From NCBI GenBank assembly GCA_024291935.2, contig CM044317.1, positions 65,400,730-65,464,729 on the forward strand: 64,000 nt of DNA. Direction: 5' to 3'. Made by a program: the position numbers and the translations under genes. This DNA is from Okapia johnstoni (Eukaryota; Chordata; Mammalia; Artiodactyla; Giraffidae). Below the pieces are notes generated by a model. The model was given only the letters and a program-made list of their open reading frames with translations, was not told where the DNA came from and searched no databases. Positions 1 through 10,235 of this stretch are shown in pieces (within the stretch, counting starts at the first letter, position 1; each line of letters opens with the position of its first letter).

Positions 1-1010
1 CCCCTCAGGGTCTTCTCCCCGAGGCGGCTCCTTTGGCAAACGACGCGCGCGCGACAGACCTCTCGCTGCAGCCCCTGCGGGGAGAGAAACAGTAAAAACA
101 CAGTAATTAACCAGGATGGTGATAAAGTTTCCACCCGTCTCCACCCTCCGACGGCCGCGAGAGCCGCCAGGACAGCTCCCCCGGCACGGAGTCCAGAGTC
201 CGGTTGCCGGCACCGCCCTCGGAGCCCACTCTTTGGACTTGGGGGTGAAGTTGGCGGGTCTCGGGGGCGGGGTGTCCCGCGCACACCTGGGGCAGGGCCG
301 CGCGCGGTCACCTCCTTGCAGAGGGCAGCGCGGGAGAGGCGCAGCAGGGGTGGCGGTGGGGGGCTCGTCAACTTCGCCCGCTCCTCATCCCGAAGCTGGG
401 ACCAGCTGTCTCTCCGCTTCCCAGGTGGCGTCTGAGCGTGCCTCCCCGCAGCCCCGAGCACCGCGCCGCTGGGCTAGCGCGCCGACCCGCGGGCGAGTCG
501 GAGCGAGCAGGGCAGCGCGACACCCTCCGCGGCGGCCCCGCGAGCACTAACCCCACTGCCGGTCTCGGAGCGGTCGGAAACGAGGGCGGTGACGCGGCTG
601 GAGAGTGACGGCGCGGCCGGGCCAATCACGCGCCGCTCAGGGCCCCCGGGGGCGGGGCCGAGGCGGGGAGGGCGGCCGTGCCGGGAGGGGAGTTTACGGG
701 AAGCGCAGCCTCGCGGGGGCCCGGCCGGGGGCGGGGAGGCAGCGGGGGGCCCCTGAGGCACGAGGCGGGCGGGAGAGGCGGCGCGAAGCCGGGCAGTCTG
801 ACCCTCGGCGGAGGCCATGGGCCGGAGGCGGCGGGCGGGACTCGGGGTCCGGGAGTTGATCCCGCTCCGGCCTCGGGCCCGGGTCCCAGAGGGCGGCTGG
901 TCTCGAGTTGCGGGGGAGGCGCCTGGGCTGATGCTGGACCTCCCTGCTGCCCCCTCGGACCTGCGCCTGGCCGTGCGGGGCCCGCTCCAGGAGAGCCGAG
1001 AAGGACGGGG
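1..1010. promoter_or_regulatory. CpG-island promoter / first-exon region
   Basis: This kilobase is very GC-rich and dense in CpG, in sharp contrast to the AT-rich DNA that starts near 1020. It contains a CCAAT box (622-626), GC boxes (gggggcggggcc at 648-659, similar ones near 263-274 and 727-737), and TGACG half-sites near 589 and 606. No TATA box is visible. Such islands mark housekeeping-type or bidirectional promoters. The order CCAAT then GC box followed by an ATG in good context (817) suggests plus-strand transcription, but both boxes work in either orientation. On the minus strand there are donor-like sites around 300-320 (GAG|GTGACC). The island probably continues past the left edge. 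The gene is not identified. Confidence 0.85.
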
Positions 1011-1098
1011 TCTTGCCAAGAATTGCCAGATCTCTATGAAGCGTGGTTACTCTTCTTTACCCAAGGCAGGGATTCCCCCAGTGCTCGGTAGCAGTTAA
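817..1098 (+). other. Candidate first-exon ORF (unproven)
   Basis: An ATG in strong Kozak context (gaggccATGG) opens a 93-codon frame that begins MGRRRRAGLG and ends LGSS before a stop. The first two-thirds lie in the CpG island and are rich in Arg, Gly and Pro, as any frame would be at this GC content. No domain is recognised. If the island is read on the plus strand this could be the start of a spliced coding exon or an upstream ORF in a 5' UTR. No convincing splice donor closes it. GC-rich DNA produces such frames by chance, so confidence is low. Confidence 0.15.
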
Positions 1099-2376
1099 CC
1101 CAAAAGTCCCTTGATGAGAGGCTGTGATTTCGAGAGCTCTTGAGCTCAGCTTTTGAGCTCTTTGGTCGAACATCCTTTCACCTAAGAGGCTTAATGGATT
1201 TGTGGTTGCTCCGAAGTCTTCGTCTGAATCCTCTCCCCCTTAAAAAAAAAAAAAAAAAAAAAAAAGTGGTGTACCTCCCCCACCCACTGCCACTTTGAAA
1301 ATTCACCTACCTCATACAAGTTGGTCATATTTTCCACCTAAAGAAGTTTTATGCCGCCATAGCTTCAAGAAATAAATTTCAACATTGTTGAAATTGACTT
1401 GGATTTGACTGCTTCCAGGGAAATAACGACTTGGTCCAACAGAGATTGTCTTCTAGACAGCATTATTTTGCAAAACGTGTTTGTAATTCCCCTGTTGCTC
1501 TGCAAATAAAGGGTTATTAAAGAGGAGAAAGTTGACTGACTTCCCATTTCCCACTTCTGAAAGCTAGTGTATAGCAGGCTTATCTTCTATCCCGCGTGCT
1601 TCTCTAGAAAGATGATTTCAGATCTATTTCTGCTTGTTGTCTTTAGAAAAAAGGAAACAGCTGACACCTTTCAGGAAGGTGCCCACAGCATAGTTGTTCT
1701 CAGAATTTAGACTGTGTGAGAAAATCTAAAATTAAATTTAAAAATCCTTATTACAGATTTCATTTTAGTATTCATTTTAACCATCATTACAGTATTTGTT
1801 TTGTGTAAAATGTATCATACACCCAAAGTTTTTGTTAATGGGAAATTATTGTTCGATAAAGCCAACTGTATGGCGCTTTTTTTTTTTTTATAACTGCTGT
1901 GAAATTCTATGCCCAGAAGAGTGCAGCATATCCAAGCAGGGTAACAAAGTTTAGAAAGACTGAAAAAGAAAACAATAATTTTTATTTTTAATAATGGAAG
2001 GGTAATTTTTGTTTCAAACTACAACTTGTAGATAGGTTGCAAAGTTTAAATCATTGGGAATTAAGGTCTGTCTCTTTATCATCATCTTTTATGGAATGCT
2101 TTATTATTTCAACTATTGAATTATTTCTTGTAATCACAAAATATTTAGAAGCATTAAGATTAATGTTACTAAATATTCCAGAGAAGCAATGAAATCTACT
2201 TTTAAGTGCATGTTAAAGTGATGAGAAAGGAAGTTATAAATCTAATGCTATTTCTTTAATTTTGATATCAAACCAATTTGAGTTTAACCCATCTCCTGTA
2301 GTGGAAACATTTAAAATTTAGCATATGGACTCAAAGATGATTTTTTTCCCCTAAACACCTTAAATTTTATTTATCT
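1011..2376. other. AT-rich single-copy DNA with a poly-A tract
   Basis: No gene or interspersed repeat is recognised. An uninterrupted A24 run lies at 1242-1265, and a shorter T run near 1879-1890. If the CpG island is a plus-strand promoter this would be the start of intron 1. Confidence 0.5.
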
Positions 2377-2388
2377 ATATTGTGTTTA

Positions 2389-2594
2389 GGGCTTCCCCAG
2401 TGGCTCAGTGGCAAAGAATTCGGCTGCAATGCAGGAGATGCAGGAGAAGTGGGTTCAATCCTTGGGTGGCGAAGATTCCCCTGGAGGAGAAAATGACAAC
2501 CCACTCCAGTATTCTTGCCTGGAGAATCCCATGGACAGAGAAGCTTGGTGGGTTACAGTCCATAGGGTCGCAAAAAGTCGGACATGATTGAGCA
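2389..2594 (+). repeat. SINE Bov-tA
   Basis: Begins with the tRNA-like head (gggcttccccagtggctcag), has the box-B-like ggttcaatcc, then the BovB-derived tail that ends in gtcggacatgattgagc. Flanked by a 12-bp target-site duplication with one mismatch: atattgtgttta at 2377-2388 and atattttgttta at 2595-2606. Confidence 0.93.
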
Positions 2595-2606
2595 ATATTT
2601 TGTTTA

Positions 2607-5036
2607 AATCTTTCACAGTGACTATTATATTTATTTGTGTTTACCTTTATGTAGCTTATTTTAAGACTGCTTTCTTACTATATGTTTTTCTTATGAAACA
2701 AATTTATTAAGAGTGAAGCCTGCTTTTTACGACAGGTTAAACCAAGAAATTAGCATGGGTGGTCGATTATGGGATACATAATAAAGGGTGCCAGTCTCTG
2801 TTAGGTAGGATGAAAAACATGTGGGAATGCTCACATTTGGGCTAAAGCAAGTTTTAAAAAAATTCACAGAGAAGGTATTTGAAGAGACATACCAACTAAA
2901 TCAACCACATTAAAACCCTGAAAACCAACCATGTGTATTCATGGTAAGGAAGGAGGACAGAATGTTCAATAAGTAAAAATGTACATTTTGTAGAAGTGAA
3001 ATCTAAGACTTTGCCCTGATTTCAAAACCATACATACTCTACAGTTGGAATCACAATACTTTGTATCCTCATATATAGCAAAAAGAAAGGAGACTGTTCT
3101 GGTCTCCAAATAATAAAACTTCCTATCAATCCAGACTCCCTGCCTTGCCTACCTGAAGACATATGATCTTTGTGAATGCAATGACTGTGATAAAGTTGCT
3201 GTTTTCTCATTATGAATAGTCTAATGTAAACTTAGTAGCCTCAGTAATTTTGTGCAGTTTTTCTGTTCAGATATTTGCTGTGTTTTCTTATGTGGCCAGC
3301 TAGTCCTGAAGCCACTCCCTTGTACTTCTTGCAAGTTTGCTTGCAAACTTAATTCTTAATTTTTCCTTTTCTAGAGCTTATATCTCTGTATCTTTGACAA
3401 TTTGTAAAATGTTTGTTTCAAGATAAAATCTTTAGCATCAAGTAATTTTTTAAAACTTGATTTTGGTTGGAGACATCCCCCCAAAGAACAAAAAAAATCT
3501 CCAGTTTATTTGACTGCTTGAATTTCTGTTTCTAAAATAACATTTTTAGCAAAGGGTAGATTTAACTTTTACATAGATGTGCCTGAAATTAAATATAATG
3601 ATAATTATAAGCATGATTACAAAGGAAAAGGGACAATATTTTTATGAAAACTGTGGTGAATAAATGTTTTTGTAAAGCTATAAGTTCTCAAAAATTAAAT
3701 TGCAAAAAACTTTTCTGACTAGGAAGTTTCTAGAAGGTGCTTCTTGGTTTATGGAAAAATCTTTTTGACAGTCTTTGTTCTTTAATTTAAAAATATAATG
3801 TAATCTAATGAAAGAATTTAACATACATGTATAATAATTAATACTAAAATGTTCCGTTAGATTTTTTTATATAAACAAATCTTCCCATAGCTGATTTTCT
3901 AATTGTCTTCAAATTCCAGTTCAGAATAAGTTTTTACTTTTATTTTTAAAAAAACAAAACATAAATATGAAAAAAATTGTTCATTGTGAACATTAATCTT
4001 GGTTTCAATAATTCAATGGGCAATGCTGAATTTTACATGAAATGTATTATGATGAGAATAAACCAAAGTCTAAAATAAGCTATCAATAATATTCTAAATT
4101 ATTTGAGGAGTTACAGTCATATATCTGGTCCTTTTGTTTCCTCCTCAGATTACTTTGGAACAGCTTGAGTAGTAGATTATTTTTACAGAACTTCAATCAC
4201 CTTTGTGTGTGTTTGGGGCCAAGGTTGGGTGAGGGGTGGGCAGGAGTAAGAGGCTGAATCAAGGAGCCCCCTCTATCCCTGCATGCTCCTATTGAAAGAT
4301 GTTTTTGTTTTGAAAACTCATTTCATCAATTTTGGCAGTTTCCAACTTAAAAACATTGCGTTCCACAAAGTATTTGGGCATAGCTCTTGGAAATTTTAGA
4401 GCATTTCTCTCCATAGAAATAAAGTTGTAAATGGTGCTTTGGTGCTAGTCTGCTCTGTAAAGATCTAAAACCCTAGGGAAGAATAAAACGTTGGAAAAAA
4501 TAATGTTGCATTGCTAGTAATCAAAGTAGCATTAAATTAGAAAGTGTTTTATTTATCATGATTGTTGGAGCCTGAGGACAAACAGATTTATCTGGGAGAA
4601 GCAGCAATATAATGATTGTTTCAGGAAGATTCTAAACTAACTTGCAAGGTTGTAAGGTTTGTGGAAGTTCTTAGGTATAGTTTTCCTCCAAGTAGATTTC
4701 TTTCCATTTCAAGTGTATCACTAGTGCTACCCTTAGGGTGTTTTGTTTCTGTTTTCTTTTGATTTGATTAACAAAGGAACTGAAAGAGATAAATAAGTTC
4801 CTGGAGAGGTTTTCCTGAGGTAATTGAGCAAGAGTTTGAATGAGAGAGTGATTTATTATAAAAGACATGTATGTCCTTGGCTGTGTGACCATGGGTGATA
4901 AGTCACCCATCTTCTGTATCTCTCCTTATTCATCTAAAACATTGTTGTGGCTCTTAGATTAAGTGATATAACTAATGTGTCTGGCACAACAGCATTCAAG
5001 AAATTTAATTCAATTTCTTACCTCTCCTAAAAAGGG
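2607..5036. other. Single-copy AT-rich DNA, nothing recognised
   Basis: No convincing ORF, RNA gene or interspersed repeat is visible. Short frames here carry many stops around them and resemble no family known to me. Confidence 0.45.
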
Positions 5037-5150
5037 AACTAATGAGTTTGGGTAAACTCCGGGAGTTGGTGATGGACAGGGAAACCTGGCGTGCTGCGGT
5101 TCATGGGGTCACGAAGAGTTGGACACGACTAAGCGACTGAACTGAACTGA
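5037..5150 (+). repeat. BovB 3'-end fragment
   Basis: Matches the last ~115 bp of the BovB copies elsewhere in the window (gagtttgggtaaactccggg to gcgactgaactgaactga). It is a severely 5'-truncated BovB insertion, sense to plus, with the typical actga-rich tail. Confidence 0.9.
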
Positions 5151-5292
5151 ATGTCAGTAGCGGCAAAAGAACAGTGGATATAGGATTCTCCTAAGCAAGA
5201 ACCAGAAAAGGGTGGTGGAAGGAAATTTTGGATTATGTGGTTCTTCACATGGTTGTCACTTTTAAACCTTTATTTTCTATTTAAATAATATC

Positions 5293-5370
5293 CACTGGAC
5301 TTGTGGACATGGTGGGGGAAGGAGAAGGGGGGATGAATTGAGAGAGTATCATTGGCATATATACACTACC
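5293..5370 (+). repeat. L1 (artiodactyl) 3' UTR, upstream piece
   Basis: Begins cactggacttgtggacatgg and runs to atatacactacc, where it is cut by the BovB composite. It continues at 8414 (actaccatgtgtaaaatag). It is the 3' UTR of a bovine-type L1; a related end occurs at 54650-54820. A possible 9-bp duplication for the L1 itself (aataatatc at 5284-5292 and 8664-8672) is AT-rich and not certain. Confidence 0.75.
5363..5370. repeat. Target-site duplication, left copy
   Basis: acactacc, repeated at 8414-8421. In the L1 3' end the sequence reads straight across once the DNA between the two copies is removed, so they bracket one insertion. Confidence 0.8.
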
Positions 5371-5419
5371 AAAGGAGAAAAGGAAAAATATACCCATTTG
5401 AATGCAGTGTTTCAAAGAA

Positions 5420-6675
5420 TAGCAAGGAGAGAAAAGAAAGCCTACCTCAGGGATCAATGCAAAGAAATAGAGGAAAACAATAGAAAGGGAAAGTACAGAG
5501 ATCTCTTCAAGAAAACTAGATTTACAAAGGGAACATTTCATGCAAAGATGGGCACAGTAAAGGACAGAAATGGTATGAAACTAACAGAAGCAAAAGATAT
5601 TAAGAAAAGGTGGTAAGAATACAAAGAAGAGCTATACAAAAAAGATCTTCACGACCCAGATAATCACGATGGTGTGATCACTCACCTAGAGCCAAACATC
5701 CTGGAATGTGAAGTCAAGTGGGCCTTAGGAAGCATCACTACAAAGCTAGTGGAAGTGATGAAATTCCAGTTGCACTATTTGAAATCTTAAAAGATGATGC
5801 TGTGAAAGCGCTGCATTAAATATGCCAGCAAATTTGGAAAACCCCCAGCAGTGGCCAGAGGACTGGAAAAGGTCAGTTTTCATCCCAATCCCAAAGAAAG
5901 GCAATGCCAAAGAATGCTCAAACTACCACACAATTGCACTCATCTCACATGCTAGTAAAGTAATGCTCAAAATTCTCCAAGCCAGGCTTCAGCAATACGT
6001 GAACCGTGAACTTCCATGAACTTCCAGATGTTCAAGCTGGATTTAGAAAAGGCAGAGGAACCAGAGATCAAATTGCCAACATCCGTCGGATCATCGAAAA
6101 AGCAAGAGAGTTCCAGAAAAACATCTATTTCTGCTTTATTGACTATGCCAAAGCCTTTGACTGTGTGGATCACAATAAACCGTGGAAAATTCTGAAAGAG
6201 ATGGGAATACCAGACCACCTGACCTGCCTCTTGAGAAAGCTGTATGCAGGTCAGCAAGCAACAGGTAGAACTAGATATGGAACAACAGACTGGTTCCAAA
6301 TAGGAAAAGGAGTACATCAAGGCTGTATATTGTCACCCTGCTTATTTAACTTATGTGCAGAGTACATCATGAGAAACGCTGGGCTGGAGGAAGCACAAGC
6401 TGGAATCAAGATTGCCGGGAGAAATATCAATAACCTCAGATATGCAGATGACACCACCCTTATGGCAAAAAGTGAAGAAGAACTAAAGAGCCTCTTGACG
6501 AAAGTGAAAGAGGAGAGTGAAAAAGTTGGCTTAAAGCTCGACATTCAGAAAACTAAGATCATGGCATCTGGTCCCATCACTTCATGGCAGATAGATGGGG
6601 AAACAGTGGAAACAGTGTCTGACTTTATTTTGGGGGGCTCCAAAATCACTGCAGATGGTGATTGCAGCCATGAAA
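5420..6675 (+). repeat. Left arm of BovB palindrome
   Basis: About 1256 bp matching the reverse complement of 6869-8121; coordinates pair so that left + right is 13544 over most of the length. By hand alignment, 5420-5633 differs at about 11% and 6617-6675 at about 10%. From 5696 to 6616 I find only one substitution (6303, G versus A in the other arm) and a 2-bp indel near 5842-5846. Both arms carry the same unusual 10-bp duplication (atgaacttcc) near 6017-6026. Confidence 0.9.
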
Positions 6676-6842
6676 TTAAAAGACGCTTACTCCTTGGAAG
6701 GAAAGTTATGACCAACCTAGACAGCATATTAAAAAGCAGAGACATTACTTTGCCAACAAAGGTCCGTCTAGTCAAGGCTATGGTTTTTCCAGTGGTCATG
6801 TATGGATGTGAGAATTGGACTGTAAAGAAAGCTGAGTGCTGA
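6006..6842 (+). pseudogene. BovB reverse transcriptase fragment (sense arm)
   Basis: An open stretch of 278 codons from the RT domain of BovB ORF2. Visible motifs are motif A (FIDYAKAFDCVDH, about residues 44-55), motif B (GVHQGCILSPCLFNL, about 102-116) and motif C (YADD, 146-149), so the catalytic aspartates are present. Upstream the frame is broken between 5616 and 6006 by stops and shifts, and the 10-bp duplication near 6017 creates the local start. The 3' side ends in a stop at 6840, just before the inverted-copy junction. A full BovB ORF2 is roughly a thousand codons, so this is a non-functional remnant. The endonuclease domain is absent. Confidence 0.9.
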
Positions 6843-6868
6843 AGCATTGGTGCTTTTGACTTGTGGTG
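6676..6868 (+). repeat. Palindrome spacer (unique BovB segment)
   Basis: 193 bp of sense BovB ORF2 lying between the two arms and not duplicated. It contains the segment encoding [19 protein letters not shown], found also in the copies at 14.7 and 29.0 kb. The first switch point lies at its right edge. Confidence 0.85.
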
Positions 6869-7538
6869 TTTCATGGCTGGAATCACCATCTGAAGTGATT
6901 TTGGAGCCCAGAAAAATAAAGTCAGCCACTGTTTCCACTGTTTCCCCATCTATCTGCCATGAAGTGATGGGACCAGATGCCATGATCTTAGTTTTCTGAA
7001 TGTCGAGCTTTAAGCCAACTTTTTCACTCTCCTCTTTCACTTTCGTCAAGAGGCTCTTTAGTTCTTCTTCACTTTTTGCCATAAGGGTGGTGTCATCTGC
7101 ATATCTGAGGTTATTGATATTTCTCCCGGCAATCTTGATTCCAGCTTGTGCTTCCTCCAGCCCAGCGTTTCTCATGATGTACTCTGCACATAAGTTAAAT
7201 AAGCAGGGTGACAATATACAGCCTTGATGTACTCCTTTTCTTATTTGGAACCAGTCTGTTGTTCCATATCTAGTTCTACCTGTTGCTTGCTGACCTGCAT
7301 ACAGCTTTCTCAAGAGGCAGGTCAGGTGGTCTGGTATTCCCATCTCTTTCAGAATTTTCCACGGTTTATTGTGATCCACACAGTCAAAGGCTTTGGCATA
7401 GTCAATAAAGCAGAAATAGATGTTTTTCTGGAACTCTCTTGCTTTTTCGATGATCCGACGGATGTTGGCAATTTGATCTCTGGTTCCTCTGCCTTTTCTA
7501 AATCCAGCTTGAACATCTGGAAGTTCATGGAAGTTCAC
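6768..7538 (-). pseudogene. BovB reverse transcriptase fragment (antisense arm)
   Basis: A minus-strand frame of 256 codons that starts with the same MNFHELPDVQAG as the plus-strand arm. It is identical to it for about 205 residues except Gly100 to Arg (7241). RT motifs A, B and YADD are all present. After ETVADFIFLGSKITSDGD the frame runs through the inner junction into the antisense of the spacer, so the last ~35 residues are not BovB protein. Truncated and non-functional. Confidence 0.88.
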
Positions 7539-8121
7539 GGTTCACGTATTGCTGAAGCCTGGCTTGGAGAATTTTGAGCATTACTTTACTAGCATGTGAG
7601 ATGAGTGCAATTGTGTGGTAGTTTGAGCATTCTTTGGCATTGCCTTTCTTTGGGATTGGGATGAAAACTGACCTTTTCCAGTCCTCTGGCCACTGCTGGG
7701 TTTTCCAAATTTGCTGGCATATTTAATGCAGCGCTTTCACAGCATCATCTTTTAAGATTTCAAATAGTGCAACTGGAATTTCATCACTTCCACTAGCTTT
7801 GTAGTGATGCTTCCTAAGGCCCACTTGACTTCACATTCCAGGATGTCTGGCTCTAGGTGAGTGATCACACCATCGTGATTATCTGGGTCGTGAAGATCTT
7901 TTTTGTACAGTTCTTCTGTGTATTTTTGCCACCTCTTCTTAATATCTTTGCTTCTGTTAGGTCCATACCATTTCTGTCCTTTATTGTGCCCATCTTTGCA
8001 TGAAATGTTCCCCTGGTATCTCTAATTTTCTTGAAGAGGTCTCTATACTTTTCCATTCAATTGTTTTCCTCTATTTTTTTGCACTGGTAGCTGAGGAAGG
8101 CTTTCTTTTCTCTCCTTGCTA
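6869..8121 (-). repeat. Right arm of BovB palindrome
   Basis: Antisense copy of 5420-6675. It starts tttcatggctgg, directly after the sense gtggtgtt, and ends tccttgcta, where sense BovB resumes. It is nearly identical to the left arm over about 6928-7849 and divergent at both ends. Confidence 0.9.
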
Positions 8122-8413
8122 AAGGAAATCACTCCTGAATATTCATTGGAAGGACCGATGTTGAAGCTGAGACTCCAATACTGTAGCCACCTGATGTGAA
8201 GAACTGACTCATTGGAAAAGCCCCTGATGCTAGGAATGATTGAAGACGGGAGGAGAAGGGGACGACAGAGGATGAGATGGTTGGATGGCATCACTGACTT
8301 GATGGACATGAGTTTGAGTAAACTCCAGGTGTTGGTGATGAGGCCTGGCATGCTGCAGTCCATGGGGTTGCAAAGAGTCAGGCGTGACTGAGTGACTGAA
8401 CTCAACTGAACTG
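8119..8413 (+). repeat. BovB 3' end (distal sense segment)
   Basis: Resumes with ctaaaggaaatcactcctga and runs through the conserved 3' region (cattggaaggaccgatg, gtcaggcgtgactgagtgac) to the actgaactga-type tail. Immediately followed by the right target-site duplication. Confidence 0.9.
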
Positions 8414-8640
8414 ACACTACCATGTGTAAAATAGATAACTAGTGGGAACCTTCTGTATAGCACAGGGAGCTTAACTAAGTGCTCTGTGATGACCTGTAGG
8501 CATGGGATAAGGGAGGGGGGGTGGGAGGAAGGCTTAAAGGAGGAGGACTATATGTATACATATAGGTGATTCACATTGTTGTGCAGCAGAAACACAATGT
8601 TGTAAATCAACTATATTCCAATTTTAAAAAAATGGGAAAA
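8414..8640 (+). repeat. L1 3' UTR, downstream piece
   Basis: Continues the L1 from 5370: actaccatgtgtaaaatag, then the conserved tatagcacagggagctt, and near the end acacaatgttgtaaatcaac before an A-rich tail. The acactacc copy at 8414-8421 is the right target-site duplication of the BovB composite. Confidence 0.8.
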
Positions 8641-8672
8641 AAACTTTCATTTCTACCAATAATAATAATATC

Positions 8673-10055
8673 TGCCAGAGAAAAAGCCCCAGGTTTTGTA
8701 GGGAGAGATTCCTACAGTGTTTCCCCAGTCTATTTAAACAGGACCAAAATGTTTATGAAAGAATCAACTCTATATTTCTTAAACTTGAGAAAATATGAGT
8801 GATGGCAGAGTCTGAATGTGAGGAGAGTGTTATTACTGCTCAGTGCTTGAAGAATCAGGAAAAGAACAATTCAGGCAGAAAGCCTGGCTAGAGAAGGCCA
8901 ACAATGACCTTTCAGAGCTCTGGTATATATATATATATGTTGAATTTTATGACTTGAAGAGATACTCTTTTTTTTATTTTTATTTTTTAGAAGAGATACT
9001 CTTGACTGAGTGAAACTGAAGGAAAAACGTTTTCTTCCTATGACTAGAGAAAGAGTTTTTCTTAGTTTTAGATTCATTATACACTTTTTTAAAAAAAAAT
9101 AGTATTTTTTCTCTCCATTGTATGTTCTGTAAAGATCACACGCTTTTCCAGAAAAATCAAACTCAGAAAATGAGAAAAATTATGATATGTTATTCTGCCC
9201 AAGTGAAAATTTTTTCATGAAATAAAGTGAAATGAAACCACATGTGCTTGTTCTTATTTTGGAGAAACTCTCCGCAACTATGACACGACAGCACTTGCCT
9301 TCCCAATTTTATTACAAAATAAATGTGCTCTTTGTACTACATATTTGGTCTTTCATATTGCCCTTCAGGGCAGAACTTTTTCTTAGCCCTGGGTCTCTAT
9401 AAATGAATAGGAATTCACTTGTGGTTCTTTGTCCATAGAACAAAGTTCACTTGCAGCATTCTCCGGCAACATATAGTTTCATTTAGGGGCTAAAGTAAAA
9501 GCAGATTTGTTGCAGAGAGTACCTGAACAAATTATATCTACTGAGTGTGTGACTGGTAGTCTGATTGTTTGGTATAAATTAATAGTGGTCTAGACTGTGG
9601 GAATGGGAGGGACATACTGAAATTAACATAGGAAAAGAGAAGGGAAGAATTCCAAACCACTGACCCATATATCGATTAGACTTAATGGTCTGAAACTGAC
9701 TGGGTCTCATATAGGGTTTCTACAAATTACTGGGCTTAAAGTGTGTTGAACTTGAGATACGCAATCTGGTTGTTAGAATATAAACAGCTTTTGAGCACCC
9801 ACTGAGACCATTTGATTCTCCAGTTTCTCCCAAATATTAAATGGGTATAATGCATTTGACTATTATAATATATTATATCCTGAACAGCAACCAACAAACA
9901 ATGAAAATATCAAGTTCCTAAACATGCCATTCCTTTGAAAAAATTATTAGTATTAAAGCCCGTCTCTCTCTCTTTATCTATATATATATATATACCAAGA
10001 AATTAATTTCAGTGTTTTTAAAAGTAAGAATTTAGTTTACTTAAGAAGTAATTGA
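8673..10055. other. Single-copy DNA with two (TA)n tracts
   Basis: No gene recognised. (TA)n runs lie at 8923-8938 and 9977-9994. The remainder is AT-rich with short frames only. Confidence 0.45.
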
Positions 10056-10059
10056 TTGC

Positions 10060-10235
10060 CTTAGTCTGGGGTCCTGAGAGAATGAAAGGTCACTGCTGAA
10101 GGATATGAGGTTTCTTTTGGAGGTATAATTGTGGTGATAGTTGGATGACTCTGAATATACTACAATTGTACACACTAAATGGGTGGCTTTTATGGTATGT
10201 GAACTATATTTGAATAAATTTATTATAAAAAAAGT
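10060..10235 (+). repeat. Old L1 (L1M-type) 3' UTR-like fragment
   Basis: Contains gtggtgatagttggatgac, gaattgtacac-like tacaattgtacacactaaat, ggtatgtgaactatatttg and a terminal AATAAA. This resembles the end of old mammalian L1 3' UTRs. The family assignment is from memory. Confidence 0.45.

Larger units (their letters stand above)
5371..8413 (+). mobile_element. Composite BovB LINE with internal inverted duplication
   Basis: A 3.04-kb BovB-derived insertion in an L1 3' end, bracketed by acactacc. It has three parts. 5371-6870 is sense BovB ORF2, 5'-truncated. 6869-8121 is an antisense copy of 5420-6675. 8119-8413 is the sense BovB 3' end. Comparison with the BovB at 14253-14754 shows that after gtggtgtt (ending 6870) about 53 bp are missing before sense sequence resumes at ctaaagg (8119). 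Both switch points show short microhomology (tt at the first, cta at the second). BovB encodes an APE/RT polyprotein and moves by target-primed reverse transcription. This copy cannot make a functional protein. Confidence 0.85.

Noticed and set aside
116..550. 144-codon plus-strand frame in the CpG island
   Set aside because: GC-rich DNA gives long chance frames; composition is Arg/Pro/Gly/Ala with no domain, and long frames exist on the other strand too (474-1019).
1242..1265. Poly-A runs (1242, 10294, 11445, 48601) as tails of processed pseudogenes
   Set aside because: No gene-like sequence or TSD precedes them; the run at 48601 follows a MIR fragment.
5967..7577. Frames antisense to the BovB RT (5967-6320, 6317-6544, 7000-7227, 7224-7577)
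   Set aside because: They are mirror frames of the RT arms; their pairwise identity only reflects the palindrome.
5371..8413. Palindrome as an assembly artefact
   Set aside because: Arms differ by about 10% at both ends, the switch points delete BovB sequence, and one TSD brackets the block. A misassembly would give identical arms. Long reads would settle it.
5284..8672. aataatatc as TSD of the L1 that hosts the BovB composite
   Set aside because: The match is AT-rich, lies in an AATAAT run on the right side, and about 30 bp after the L1 tail are unexplained; not strong enough to call.
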